DNA of 36,388 nucleotides from SZUA-36 sp041570235 (GCA_041570235.1 JBFFWN010000003.1:1-36388); one strand, 5' to 3'. Positions 1 through 8,062 are shown, numbered from the stretch's first letter. The notes: a model not told the origin generated them from the letters alone. A program made the numbers and translations.

Positions 1-596
1 CGCTGCGCCTCGCTTAATTCGCGGGTCATGTCGGTATCGATGAATCCCGGCGCCACCACGTTGACGGTAATGCCCCTGGAACCCACCTCGCGCGCCAGTG
101 AACGGGTGAACCCCATCATGCCGGCCTTGGCTGCGGCATAGTTGGTTTGCCCTGCATTACCCATTGATCCAATGACCGAAGCAATACTGATAATTCTGCC
201 GCCACGGGCCTTCATCATGCCACGCAGGCAGGCCTTGGAAAGACGATACACAGAACGTAAGTTGGTGTCGAGTACCGTTTCCCAGTCTTCTTCTGACATT
301 CGCATCAGCAGTTGGTCGCGGGTCACGCCCGCATTATTTACCAGGATGGTCGGCGCCGACGCCTGTTCTGTCATGTTCTTCAATACCTCGGCGATACTGT
401 CGGCGTCATTGACATCCAAAACCAAACCGGTCAGGCCTTCAACGCCGCGTGCATTGATCGCATCGGCGCCTGTCGTGGAAGTCGCCGTGCCAAAAACCCG
501 GGCTCCCTTTGCAGCCAGATCATCAGCAATGGCTGCGCCTATTCCCCTGCTGGCACCACTGACCAGCGCCACTTGCCCTTGCAAATCATTGCTCAT
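1..596 (-). CDS. fabG: 3-oxoacyl-ACP reductase FabG (3' end beyond window)
   Basis: This is an NADPH-dependent short-chain dehydrogenase that reduces 3-oxoacyl-ACP in each cycle of type II fatty acid synthesis in the cytoplasm. The 198 visible residues start at an ATG (596-594) preceded by a GGAG ribosome binding site. They show a nucleotide-binding SGASRGIG (residues 13-20, with S in place of the usual T), NNAG at 87-90, catalytic S140, Y153 and K157 in NYAAAKAG, and the conserved VAPGFIDTDMT stretch near 181-191. The C-terminal part lies before base 1. It follows fabH by about 75 nt on the same strand. In E. coli fabD sits between these two genes, and here it does not. The identity is secure. 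Confidence 0.96.
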   Translation of the reverse strand, partial: MSNDLQGQVALVSGASRGIGAAIADDLAAKGARVFGTATSTTGADAINARGVEGLTGLVLDVNDADSIAEVLKNMTEQASAPTILVNNAGVTRDQLLMRMSEEDWETVLDTNLRSVYRLSKACLRGMMKARGGRIISIASVIGSMGNAGQTNYAAAKAGMMGFTRSLAREVGSRGITVNVVAPGFIDTDMTRELSEAQ

Positions 597-671
597 TAGT
601 TTTTCTCCGGCAAAATTTAAACATTCGAATTCCCATCAATTCCTGCAGCCGCATTTGGGCCTGCGTTTGGG

Positions 672-1640
672 TTAATACCTTATCAGGGCAGATGCCCAGG
701 TAAATCCGCCACCAAAGGCTTCCAACAGCAAGGTCTCTCCGCGCTTGATCTTTCCTGAGCGTACGGCTTCGTCCAATGCCAATGGCACAGAGGCTGCAGA
801 GGTATTTCCGTGTCGGTCCACAGTCACAATTACCTGGTCCATGGTCATGCCCAACTTTTTGGCAGTTGCCGAGATGATCCGGTAATTGGCCTGGTGCGGT
901 ATCAACCAGTCGAGGTCTGATTTTTCCATATGATTGTATTCCAGGGTCTCATCGACAATGCGCCCCAGTGTTCTGACCGCAACCTTGAATACCTCGTTAC
1001 CTTTCATGCGAATACGCAGACCGCCTTTTTCTTCCGCCTTAAAGCCTCTGCTGACGCCCACATCGACACCAAGAAGATCGGCGTGTCTCCCGGCTGCATG
1101 AATGTGAGTGGAAAGGATACCAGGTTCATCAGAGGCCTCAAGAACCACTGCCCCGGCGCCGTCCCCAAACAGTACGGCCGTGCTGCGGTCATTCCAGTCC
1201 AGCATGGCTGTAAGTTTGTCCACACCCACGACAAGCGCCCGTTTTACGTCACCGCATCGTATGTATTTGTCAGCCACTGACAAGGCGTACATAAATCCCG
1301 AGCAGGCTGCATTGACATCCATCGCGCCACAATCGGACAGTCCCAGGCGCGACTGCAGAAGGCAGGCGGTGCTGGGGAAAATCAAATCCGGTGTCGTCGT
1401 GCCAAGCACCAGCAAACCGATGTCTTCGGGTCTGACGCCTGCGGCTTTCATCGCCTCGATTGAGGCTGCTTCAGCCATGTCACAGCTGGTTTCATCCTCA
1501 TATGCCACACGACGCTCACAAATACCGGTTCTTTCACGAATCCACTGATCGGATGTGTCCAGGATTTTTTCCAGATCTGCGTTGGTGACGATTTTTTCCG
1601 GCAGGTAACTACCGGTACCTATAATTTTTGAGTATTTCAA
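672..1640 (-). CDS. fabH: 3-oxoacyl-ACP synthase III (KAS III) FabH
   Basis: FabH condenses acetyl-CoA with malonyl-ACP to start fatty acid synthesis. The 322-residue protein is normal for the family. The catalytic triad is visible as C113 in NAACSGF, H249 in IPHQAN and N279 in HGNTSAAS, and a GGGF motif lies near the C-terminus. The start codon is TTG (1640-1638), supported by an AGGTGG ribosome binding site at about 1650-1645 and by the good N-terminus MKYSKIIGTGSYLP. The TTG overlaps the plsX stop codon in a 4-nt TTGA arrangement, so translation is probably coupled to plsX. Confidence 0.97.
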   Translation of the reverse strand: MKYSKIIGTGSYLPEKIVTNADLEKILDTSDQWIRERTGICERRVAYEDETSCDMAEAASIEAMKAAGVRPEDIGLLVLGTTTPDLIFPSTACLLQSRLGLSDCGAMDVNAACSGFMYALSVADKYIRCGDVKRALVVGVDKLTAMLDWNDRSTAVLFGDGAGAVVLEASDEPGILSTHIHAAGRHADLLGVDVGVSRGFKAEEKGGLRIRMKGNEVFKVAVRTLGRIVDETLEYNHMEKSDLDWLIPHQANYRIISATAKKLGMTMDQVIVTVDRHGNTSAASVPLALDEAVRSGKIKRGETLLLEAFGGGFTWASALIRY

Positions 1641-2713
1641 AAGCCCACCTCGATGGAATAGTCATTTATCATTTTCTCTATCAACTCCGGAACCTGGCGC
1701 CTGGCCTCAATTACGGCTTCGTCAATCGCCTGGGCCGTGGCCACGCGATCTGCATTGCCGTGACTCTTTACAACAACACCACGCAATCCGAGCAATGGCG
1801 CACCATTATGCTTGGATGGTTCAAAGCGTGCCAGCGCCTGTTTTAATGATTTCCCCATCATCCACCGCCCCAGCCGCCCCGTCCAGGCGGAATTCATGGC
1901 CGTATCGAGATGCCTGAAAATCATCTCCGCCAATCCCTCACTGGATTTCAGTATCAGATTCCCGGAAAAGCCGTCGCAGACAGCGACATCGGCCTTGCCG
2001 GAGAAAATGTCATGACCTTCAATAAAGCCCATGTAGTTGATGGGCAGTTCCTTCAATATCGAATGGGCTTCCTTGATCAGGCTGTCACCCTTGGTGTCCT
2101 CGTGGCCGACATTCAACAGGGCAACGGTGGGTTGCTGTCCAGGATCATCCATTTCACAGGCCACCGAACCCATGATGGCAAACTGGACCAACTGGTAAGC
2201 GCTGACGTGCAGGTTTGCACCGAGATCGAGAAGGCTGGTATGCCCGGAAGCCGAAGGTACACGCGACATCAATGCCGGCCGTTCAATGCCTGGCAAAAGC
2301 CCCAGCAACTTGACCGCAAGCGCCAATATTGCCGCGGTGCTGCCGGCACTGACACAGGCACTGGCACGGCCTTGGGCCACCTGTTCCAGCGCCAGCCACA
2401 AACTGCTGCCCTTACCCCTTCGCAAAGCAACAACAGGCCTTGCGTCCGCAGCCAGTGCATGGCTCGCATCGACAACCGTTAAACGCTCCACAGCGGATAT
2501 AAACTGCTGCGATTGCTTCAGTTTACCCAGAACTGTTTCAATTTCAGCACGGATCCCACACAAAAGTATTTTTAGACCGGCATGCCTGTTAAGCACATCC
2601 AGTGCGGCCGGTATGGTGACTCCAGGTCCAAAATCACCGCCATGCACATCCAGCGCCAATACAAGACCGGCTCCGTCTGGTGATTGAACGCTACTGGAAT
2701 TCACGGTGTTCAT
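1637..2713 (-). CDS. plsX: Phosphate acyltransferase PlsX
   Basis: PlsX converts acyl-ACP to acyl-phosphate, the donor used by PlsY in the first step of phospholipid synthesis, and acts at the inner face of the membrane. The 358-residue length and the position between rpmF and fabH are typical. Family signatures are LDVHGGDFGPG near the N-terminus, GKGSSLWLALEQ, CVSAGSTAAIL, LDLGAN, VQFAIMGSV, DGFSGN and LLGLRGVVVKSHG. Two normally strict motifs are altered: the usual MGGD reads HGGD, and the usual SAGNTGA reads SAGSTAA. The reading frame is intact, so I call it functional, with reduced certainty about its activity. The ATG start is at 2713-2711. Confidence 0.94.
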   Translation of the reverse strand: MNTVNSSSVQSPDGAGLVLALDVHGGDFGPGVTIPAALDVLNRHAGLKILLCGIRAEIETVLGKLKQSQQFISAVERLTVVDASHALAADARPVVALRRGKGSSLWLALEQVAQGRASACVSAGSTAAILALAVKLLGLLPGIERPALMSRVPSASGHTSLLDLGANLHVSAYQLVQFAIMGSVACEMDDPGQQPTVALLNVGHEDTKGDSLIKEAHSILKELPINYMGFIEGHDIFSGKADVAVCDGFSGNLILKSSEGLAEMIFRHLDTAMNSAWTGRLGRWMMGKSLKQALARFEPSKHNGAPLLGLRGVVVKSHGNADRVATAQAIDEAVIEARRQVPELIEKMINDYSIEVGF

Positions 2714-2733
2714 TTATAACCCGCTTCAATACG

Positions 2734-2763
2734 AAACCGCCGGCAATTAGCCGGCGGTTTTTT
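2734..2763. terminator. Strong GC hairpin between rpmF and plsX
   Basis: An 8-bp perfect stem CCGCCGGC/GCCGGCGG (2737-2744 with 2750-2757) closes a 5-nt loop. It is flanked by AAA at 2734-2736 and six T at 2758-2763. Read on the plus strand it is a textbook intrinsic terminator. Read on the minus strand, the direction of the surrounding genes, the stem extends to 11 bp but only three U follow. It could be a partial terminator or an RNA-processing or stability hairpin that separates rpmF output from plsX-fabH-fabG. Confidence 0.6.
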
Positions 2764-2794
2764 CTTGTGAACAATCCCATTCAAAGGAAAGGAC

Positions 2795-2992
2795 TTATTC
2801 GTCTTCGTCGAACTCAACTACGGGTGTGTCGATAACCTTGCGGCCCTTGTAATATCCCTCGGGGCTGACGTTATGACGCAAATGCGTTTCGCCGGTGGTC
2901 GGGTCAACGGTCAACGTGGGGGCTTTCAGCTTGTCGTGTGAACGACGCGCTCCACGTGTAGATGGGGTCCTTCGGCTCTTTTGTACAGCCAT
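2795..2992 (-). CDS. rpmF: 50S ribosomal protein bL32
   Basis: This 65-residue basic protein begins MAVQKSRRTPSTRGARRSHD, which is diagnostic for bL32 of the large ribosomal subunit. The central TGETHLRHNVSPEGYYKGRKV segment fits the form of the protein without zinc-binding cysteines, and the tail is acidic. A clear AGGAG ribosome binding site lies about 9 nt before the ATG at 2992-2990. The gene sits 32 nt after yceD and is followed by the hairpin at 2734-2763. The pairing of rpmF with yceD upstream and plsX downstream is conserved in gammaproteobacteria. Confidence 0.97.
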   Translation of the reverse strand: MAVQKSRRTPSTRGARRSHDKLKAPTLTVDPTTGETHLRHNVSPEGYYKGRKVIDTPVVEFDEDE

Positions 2993-3024
2993 GATTTACT
3001 ACTCCTGATTCAAAAAAAATAACA

Positions 3025-3558
3025 CTAATTCGGTTTATCCTGCTTAAACATATCCTGCAAAGCAGCAAAGGGATTTTTCGTTTTCCCTGATTCTTGTGTC
3101 TCTTCAACGACGGTGTCACCACCCGTTGAAAAGTCGACTATTTCCAAACCCGGTTTACGCGGAATTTGCGGTAAACCAAGTAATAATTCATCCTCTACCA
3201 GCTTGGCTATGGCCAGCCTGCCGTTTTCTGTTTGAACCGGTTCGTAAGCCTCCGGCAAATCTTCGATCTCGTGCTCGTTGTCTATGACTGCCAGTTCCGT
3301 GTAGCGGCTTACCATCTCATCATAAACTTCCAGGCTTGCCTGGCAAATCAATGGCAGCGCTGCCTTGACCTCAAGGTCTATGATGATGCGCTGCTCCAGG
3401 TCTTTCCTGAACCTTGCAGTGAATGAAGCTTCGCCACTGGCGTCGACCAGCAATTCTGCCAATCGCTTCATTCGCGAAAGTGGTATGGTGCCACTGAAAA
3501 GCCGTTTGCCCTCAGCGGCGCGAACTGGCGAAACCCAGTCTGGATATTCACGCGACAT
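3025..3558 (-). CDS. yceD: YceD family protein (DUF177)
   Basis: This is a small acidic protein of the DUF177 family, almost always encoded upstream of rpmF and implicated in rRNA or large-subunit metabolism. Family features visible are a conserved CQASLEVYD segment in the middle and the VEDELLLGLPQIP block. The C-terminus ends NPFAALQDMF, also typical. I chose the ATG at 3558-3556 (MSREYPDW, 177 residues). An in-frame GTG at 3588 would add ten residues, but the extension does not resemble the family and neither start has a strong ribosome binding site. The gene is divergent from maf, as in E. coli (yceF/yceD). Confidence 0.92.
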   Translation of the reverse strand: MSREYPDWVSPVRAAEGKRLFSGTIPLSRMKRLAELLVDASGEASFTARFRKDLEQRIIIDLEVKAALPLICQASLEVYDEMVSRYTELAVIDNEHEIEDLPEAYEPVQTENGRLAIAKLVEDELLLGLPQIPRKPGLEIVDFSTGGDTVVEETQESGKTKNPFAALQDMFKQDKPN

Positions 3559-3687
3559 AGCTTCACAATTCCCAAAGCCGAGAAACACAGCAATCGCTCA
3601 TCGCTCTATGAGACAATCACCAACGACGGACCAAAAACACGTCAATTAAGACAACCTGACAACTTAACAGGCTATTTTACAATAGAA

Positions 3688-4284
3688 ATGAACAACAAGT
3701 CACTACCTGATACGTTAATTCTTGCCTCTGGAAGCAAATACCGAAAGATGCTGCTACAGAGGCTGTGTAAGAGTTTTGAATGCCATCCACCTGACCTGGA
3801 CGAGACCGCGCATCCGGGTGAATCCCCCAACGACCTGGTGATCCGGCTGGCCCGGCAAAAAGCTTCCGCCATTGCCGCGCTTCACCCGAAAGCCATTGTC
3901 ATCGGCTCAGACCAATTGGCAGTGTTTGAGAACCAGGTAATCGGTAAACCCGGTAGCCATGAGTCCGCCGCCGGGCAATTAAAGCGATTCAGTGGACAGG
4001 TCATAGATTTTCTGACCGCTGTATCCGTTGATTGTATCCACAAGGGCTTTTCTGAACAGCACCTGGATATTACGCGGGTATTTTTCAGGTCTTTACAGGC
4101 CGATGAAATTGAGCGCTACCTGCAACAGGAAAAGCCCTATGATTGTGCCGGCGCCTTTAAAGCGGAATCACTCGGTATCGTTTTATTTGAAAAGATCGCC
4201 AGCGAAGACCCCACCGCCCTGATCGGCCTGCCCTTGATCAGGACCAGTGCGATGCTAAGGCGAGCCGGACTTGAATTACCTTGA
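3688..4284 (+). CDS. yceF: Maf/YceF-type nucleoside triphosphate pyrophosphatase
   Basis: Maf proteins hydrolyse non-canonical or modified nucleoside triphosphates to the monophosphate and pyrophosphate. The YceF subgroup prefers 7-methyl-GTP. The 198-residue protein has the N-terminal LILASGSKYRKMLL signature, the GSDQ motif with the probable catalytic D75 (the Q is typical of the YceF subgroup), GKPG at about 91-94 and the C-terminal ALIGLPL segment. It is divergent from yceD, the E. coli arrangement. There is no convincing ribosome binding site before the ATG, and a TACAAT -10-like hexamer lies at 3678-3683, only 4 nt upstream, so a leaderless or very short leader mRNA is possible. Confidence 0.93.
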   Translation: MNNKSLPDTLILASGSKYRKMLLQRLCKSFECHPPDLDETAHPGESPNDLVIRLARQKASAIAALHPKAIVIGSDQLAVFENQVIGKPGSHESAAGQLKRFSGQVIDFLTAVSVDCIHKGFSEQHLDITRVFFRSLQADEIERYLQQEKPYDCAGAFKAESLGIVLFEKIASEDPTALIGLPLIRTSAMLRRAGLELP

Positions 4285-4348
4285 TTGTGATTACACGAAA
4301 TCGGTGAGTTTTGTTTCATAATTCCGTTTAGCGCACGTAAAATGCAGC

Positions 4349-4376
4349 TTGCAAGCACACAATGTGCCCTTATATT
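4349..4376 (+). promoter_or_regulatory. Candidate sigma70 promoter of fadJ-fadI with overlapping palindromes
   Basis: TTGCAA at 4349-4354 and TATATT at 4371-4376 are separated by 16 nt. A perfect 10-bp palindrome GCTTGCAAGC (4347-4356) covers the -35 hexamer, and an interrupted palindrome GCACA-CAA-TGTGC (4355-4367) lies in the spacer. These are possible operator sites for a fatty-acid-responsive repressor. They do not match the E. coli FadR site, so the regulator is unknown. Confidence 0.45.
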
Positions 4377-4414
4377 TTCAGGATAAACCTTCCAACCAGA
4401 TGACCGGAAAACCA

Positions 4415-6394
4415 ATGAACGATAAGCAACTAAAAGACATGTCTTTCAAACACTGGAAACTGGAAACAGATATCGACAACGTACTGTGGCTCAGCATTGA
4501 CCGTGACGGTGAGAGCACCAACAGCCTGTCGATGGAAGTTTTGAGCGAACTCGGGGCCATTGTCGACACCCTGGAGGACAAACCTCCACGGGGACTGGTG
4601 CTTCAATCCGCCAAACCCCGTTCTTTCATCGTTGGCGCAGATGTTCGGGAGTTTGACGATTATGATGACCCGGAAATGGCCAGTGACGGTATCAGCCAGG
4701 TTCACCGCCTGTTTAACCGGATAGAGGCCCTGCCCTTCCCGAAGGTCGTCATTATTGATGGTTATTGCCTCGGTGGCGGACTGGAGTTGTCGCTGGCATT
4801 TGATTATCGAATTGCCAGCAATGTTGAACACACCCGGCTTGGGTTTCCGGAAATCAAATTGGGCATATACCCGGGTTTCGGCGGCAGCGCCAGGAGCATA
4901 CAGGTCGCGGGTGCATCCAACGCCATGCAATTGATGCTCAGCGCCCGCAACCTTCGACCGGGTGCAGCGCGGGCCATGGGACTGGTTGATGAACTGGTCG
5001 GCCCACACGGTTCCCTGCGTTGGGCAGCACGCCGCGCCATCAACCAGGGGCGTAAAAGCAAGCCGCCTGGACAGCTGAAACGATTACAGAATTTTGCCCC
5101 GGTAAGAACCCTGATGGCCCGGGTCATGCGCAAGCAGGTCGCGGCCAAGGCCAACCCGCAACACTATCCCGCACCCTTTGAACTAATAGAGGCGTGGGAA
5201 CAGTACGGTGATGACCCGCAACGCATGATGATCGAGGAATCAGAACGCGTCGGCAAGTTGATCACGGGTTCAACCTCGAAAAATTTACGCCGCGTGTTTT
5301 TTCTGATGGAAAGACTCAAGGCCATTGGCAAGCAGAGCAAAATCAATGTTCGACGGGTCCATGTGATCGGCGCAGGTGTGATGGGCGGCGACATCGCCGC
5401 ATGGTGTGTGCTTCAGGGCATGGACGTTACCTTGCAGGACCGTGAACTCAAGTATATTGAACCCGCACTGCAACGCGCCAAATCATTGTTCAAGAAAAAG
5501 CTCAAGACACCCAACAAGGTCGCCGGTGCGGTTGGCCGCCTGGTGGCGGATGTTGAGGGCAAGGGCATCGCCAAGGCGGATGTCATTATCGAGGCCATTT
5601 TTGAAGATGTTGATGCCAAGCGGACGCTGTTTGCCGATATCGAGCCGAAAACGAAACCTGACGCGGTGCTGGCGACCAATACATCGGCGATTCCATTAAA
5701 CGAGATATCTTCGGTTCTTAAAAAACCTGAACGCCTGATTGGCATCCACTTCTTTAACCCGGTTGCCAAGATGCCACTGGTGGAAGTTGTCTATGACGAA
5801 AAGACCGATGAATCGCAGGTCGCCAAGGGCGCTGCTTTCTGTAGCGCAATCAACCGTTTTCCACTGCCGGTCAAGAGCAGCCCGGGCTTTCTCGTCAACC
5901 GTGTACTGGCCGCTTACATGGCCAAGGCCATGAGCATGCACCTCGAACGCGGCATACCCATCGAGGTTCTCGATAAGGCGGCCAAATCATTCGGCATGCC
6001 AATGGGTCCTGTCGAACTGGCCGATACGGTGGGGCTCGACGTATGCATGAAGGTCGTGACCATGCTGGGTGGTGAATCCACCGCCAAGCAGGCATCGCTG
6101 TTACAGCAGAAAGTCGATGCCGGTGAACTGGGTCGCAAATCCGGCAAGGGCTTCTATACATGGGAGAAAGGCAAGCCCAAACGCAAGGATCAGGAAAGTG
6201 GCCAGTATGCCATCGAGGAAATCACGGAGACATTGATGCAACCATATTTTGAGGCCTGTGAATCGGCCCTGGCCGATGGCATCGTCGAAGATGCCGACGT
6301 GCTGGATGCCGGCATGATATTCGGCACCGGGTTTGCACCGTTTCGAGGCGGTCCGCTGCACTACTTAAAGCAAAAGGAGCAAAACAATGTCTGA
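4415..6394 (+). CDS. fadJ: FadJ-like fused enoyl-CoA hydratase / 3-hydroxyacyl-CoA dehydrogenase
   Basis: This bifunctional beta-oxidation alpha subunit hydrates 2-enoyl-CoA and oxidises the resulting 3-hydroxyacyl-CoA with NAD. The N-terminal crotonase domain shows GADVREF and the DGYCLGGGLELSLAFDYRIA block with the expected acidic residues. The dehydrogenase domain begins with the Rossmann motif GAGVMGGDIA, followed by ATNTSAIPL, the catalytic-His segment GIHFFNPV and GFLVNRVLAAYM. I place the start at the ATG 4415 (MNDKQLKD), 659 residues. An ATG at 4400 is also possible, and a TTG at 4349 lies inside the predicted -35 hexamer and is rejected. The protein stops soon after FRGGPLHYL, roughly 40 residues before the end of E. 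coli FadJ. It overlaps fadI by 8 nt. Confidence 0.93.
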   Translation: MNDKQLKDMSFKHWKLETDIDNVLWLSIDRDGESTNSLSMEVLSELGAIVDTLEDKPPRGLVLQSAKPRSFIVGADVREFDDYDDPEMASDGISQVHRLFNRIEALPFPKVVIIDGYCLGGGLELSLAFDYRIASNVEHTRLGFPEIKLGIYPGFGGSARSIQVAGASNAMQLMLSARNLRPGAARAMGLVDELVGPHGSLRWAARRAINQGRKSKPPGQLKRLQNFAPVRTLMARVMRKQVAAKANPQHYPAPFELIEAWEQYGDDPQRMMIEESERVGKLITGSTSKNLRRVFFLMERLKAIGKQSKINVRRVHVIGAGVMGGDIAAWCVLQGMDVTLQDRELKYIEPALQRAKSLFKKKLKTPNKVAGAVGRLVADVEGKGIAKADVIIEAIFEDVDAKRTLFADIEPKTKPDAVLATNTSAIPLNEISSVLKKPERLIGIHFFNPVAKMPLVEVVYDEKTDESQVAKGAAFCSAINRFPLPVKSSPGFLVNRVLAAYMAKAMSMHLERGIPIEVLDKAAKSFGMPMGPVELADTVGLDVCMKVVTMLGGESTAKQASLLQQKVDAGELGRKSGKGFYTWEKGKPKRKDQESGQYAIEEITETLMQPYFEACESALADGIVEDADVLDAGMIFGTGFAPFRGGPLHYLKQKEQNNV

Positions 6395-7673
6395 TTCACT
6401 GCGCAGGGTAGCCATTGTCGGCGGTAGCCGCATTCCTTTCTGCCGTTCCAACACGGTGTACGCTGATAACAGCAACCTGGATATGCTATCCGCCGCTCTG
6501 GATGGCGTTGTCGAAAAATATAATCTGGAAGGCGAGCAACTGGATGAGGTTATGGCGGGTGCCGTCATGACCCATTCAAGGGACTTCAACCTGGCACGCG
6601 AAGCCGTTTTATCAAGCAAGCTTTCGCATCTTACACCGGCTGTCACCATGCAGCAGGCCTGTGGAACCAGCCTGCAGGCAGCACTTAGCCTTGCAGCCAA
6701 AATTGCCACGGGGCAGATTGAGAGTGGCATAGCAGCCGGCACGGATACGACCTCTGATGCCCCGATCGTGTTTGGCAACAAGTTTGCCGGGCGCATGATC
6801 AAGCTTAGCCAGGCCAGAACAATGAAACAGCGAATGGCCGCATTGAAAGGCTTCAGCCCGGCTGAGCTCAAGCCGGTATCCCCTACCAACGGTGAAATGC
6901 GCACCGGTCTGTCCATGGGACAGCATTGCGAACGCATGGCAAAGGAATGGGGAATATCACGTGAAGACCAGGATCAACTGGCCTTTGAAAGTCACCACAA
7001 GGCCGCTGCCGCCTATGACGAGGGCTTCTTCGATGAGCTTGTCAAACCGTGGAATGGTGTCAGCCGGGATAATATATTGAGGGCCGATACCAGCCTTGAG
7101 AAGCTGGCAACCCTGCGAACGGTTTTTGACAAGGGTCCGAAAGCAACCATGACGGCCGGAAACAGCACCTCACTCACCGATGGTGCAGCGGCAGTGCTGC
7201 TGTGCTCGGAGGAATGGGCTAAAAAACACAAGCTACCGGTGCAGGCGTACCTGACGACCGGGCGCTCTGCCGCCGTTGACTTTGTAAACGATGAAGGCTT
7301 GCTGATGGCGCCGACGGTCGCGGTCGCGGAAATGCTGCAACGCGAAGGACTGACGTTACAGGATTTTGATTATTACGAAATCCACGAGGCTTTTGCCGCA
7401 CAGGTCTTATGTACGCTCAAGGCGTGGGAATCAAAGGACTACTGCAAACAGAGACTCGGTCTGAAAAAACCGCTCGGCAGCATCGACCGTGAAAAACTCA
7501 ATGTCAAAGGCAGCAGCCTCGCAGTCGGTCATCCTTTTGCTGCAACCGGCGCGCGTATCATTGCAACCCTGGCTCAGCTATTAGACCAAAAAGGTTCAGG
7601 TCGGGGCCTGATTTCGGTATGTACTGCAGGCGGGATGGGGGTTTGCGCGATATTGGAAAAACCGGAAAAATAA
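6387..7673 (+). CDS. fadI: Acetyl-CoA C-acyltransferase (3-ketoacyl-CoA thiolase) FadI
   Basis: This thiolase cleaves 3-ketoacyl-CoA with CoA and is the beta subunit partner of FadJ. The 428 residues include the nucleophilic cysteine in QQACGTSLQ (near residue 90), the EIHEAFAAQ motif, the VGHPFAATGAR motif with its active-site histidine, and the second cysteine in the CTAGGMGVC motif near the C-terminus. The FadI rather than FadA subtype is suggested by the 428-residue length and the insert between the thiolase halves. A strong AAAGGAG site at about 6373-6379 precedes the ATG, and the start overlaps the fadJ stop (ATGTCTGA). The order J then I is the reverse of E. coli fadIJ. Confidence 0.95.
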   Translation: MSDSLRRVAIVGGSRIPFCRSNTVYADNSNLDMLSAALDGVVEKYNLEGEQLDEVMAGAVMTHSRDFNLAREAVLSSKLSHLTPAVTMQQACGTSLQAALSLAAKIATGQIESGIAAGTDTTSDAPIVFGNKFAGRMIKLSQARTMKQRMAALKGFSPAELKPVSPTNGEMRTGLSMGQHCERMAKEWGISREDQDQLAFESHHKAAAAYDEGFFDELVKPWNGVSRDNILRADTSLEKLATLRTVFDKGPKATMTAGNSTSLTDGAAAVLLCSEEWAKKHKLPVQAYLTTGRSAAVDFVNDEGLLMAPTVAVAEMLQREGLTLQDFDYYEIHEAFAAQVLCTLKAWESKDYCKQRLGLKKPLGSIDREKLNVKGSSLAVGHPFAATGARIIATLAQLLDQKGSGRGLISVCTAGGMGVCAILEKPEK

Positions 7674-7834
7674 TCGCTAAAAGGGATGGCATAGGCCGGT
7701 TCTGATATCAGACCCTGGCCCACTGCTTTACCGTTTATTTTACACCCCTTGTACCAAAGCAAAGGTATATCCGGGATCACACGAAATTGGCTTCGCGTGG
7801 ACGTCCAGGTGCTATCTGCCGGGACCGCCAAGGG

Positions 7835-7865
7835 AATGCAGTGTCCTCCTTCAGGACACGGCATT
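7835..7865. repeat. Short hairpin beside the large inverted repeat
   Basis: Arms 7835-7847 and 7853-7865 pair over 13 positions with one mismatch around a 5-nt CCTTC loop; the core is GTGTCCT/AGGACAC. No T-run follows on either strand, so it is not a clear intrinsic terminator. It ends 3 nt before the left arm of the 46-nt inverted repeat and is probably part of the same element. Confidence 0.75.
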
Positions 7866-7868
7866 AAC

Positions 7869-8062
7869 ACATCCATGTGGCCTCGGGCGCGACGTCCTGT
7901 CGCTCACGGTCCTGAATGAAGACACCGCACCCCCTCGGCTATGCGGTTGCTGATAGAACAATGGATTCTCTTGACGCTGCCGACACTGCGTCAGAGCCGG
8001 GGTGGGTAGTTACTGCCAGGACCGTGAGCGACAGGACGTCGCGCCCGAGCTCACATGGATGT
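7869..8062. repeat. Inverted repeat with 46-nt arms
   Basis: The left arm is 7869-7914 and the right arm 8017-8062. The reverse complement of the right arm matches the left at 44 of 46 positions; the two differences are adjacent. The arms begin ACATCCATGTG and end CACGGTCCTG. Each arm contains its own small stem, GCGAC/GTCGC around a 5-nt loop. The 102-nt spacer includes another stem, ACCGCA/TGCGGT (7924-7929, 7942-7947). No transposase or target-site duplication was found. The layout suggests a dispersed intergenic palindromic element or the remnant of a small non-autonomous mobile element. Confidence 0.9.

Noticed and set aside
4349..4414. Upstream TTG start for FadJ
   Set aside because: It lies within the predicted -35 hexamer, lacks a ribosome binding site, and the added residues do not resemble the family.
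7574..7876. Open frame of 100 codons on the minus strand at the fadI 3' end
   Set aside because: It overlaps fadI, starts inside the left inverted-repeat arm (the repeat supplies the ATG) and resembles no family.
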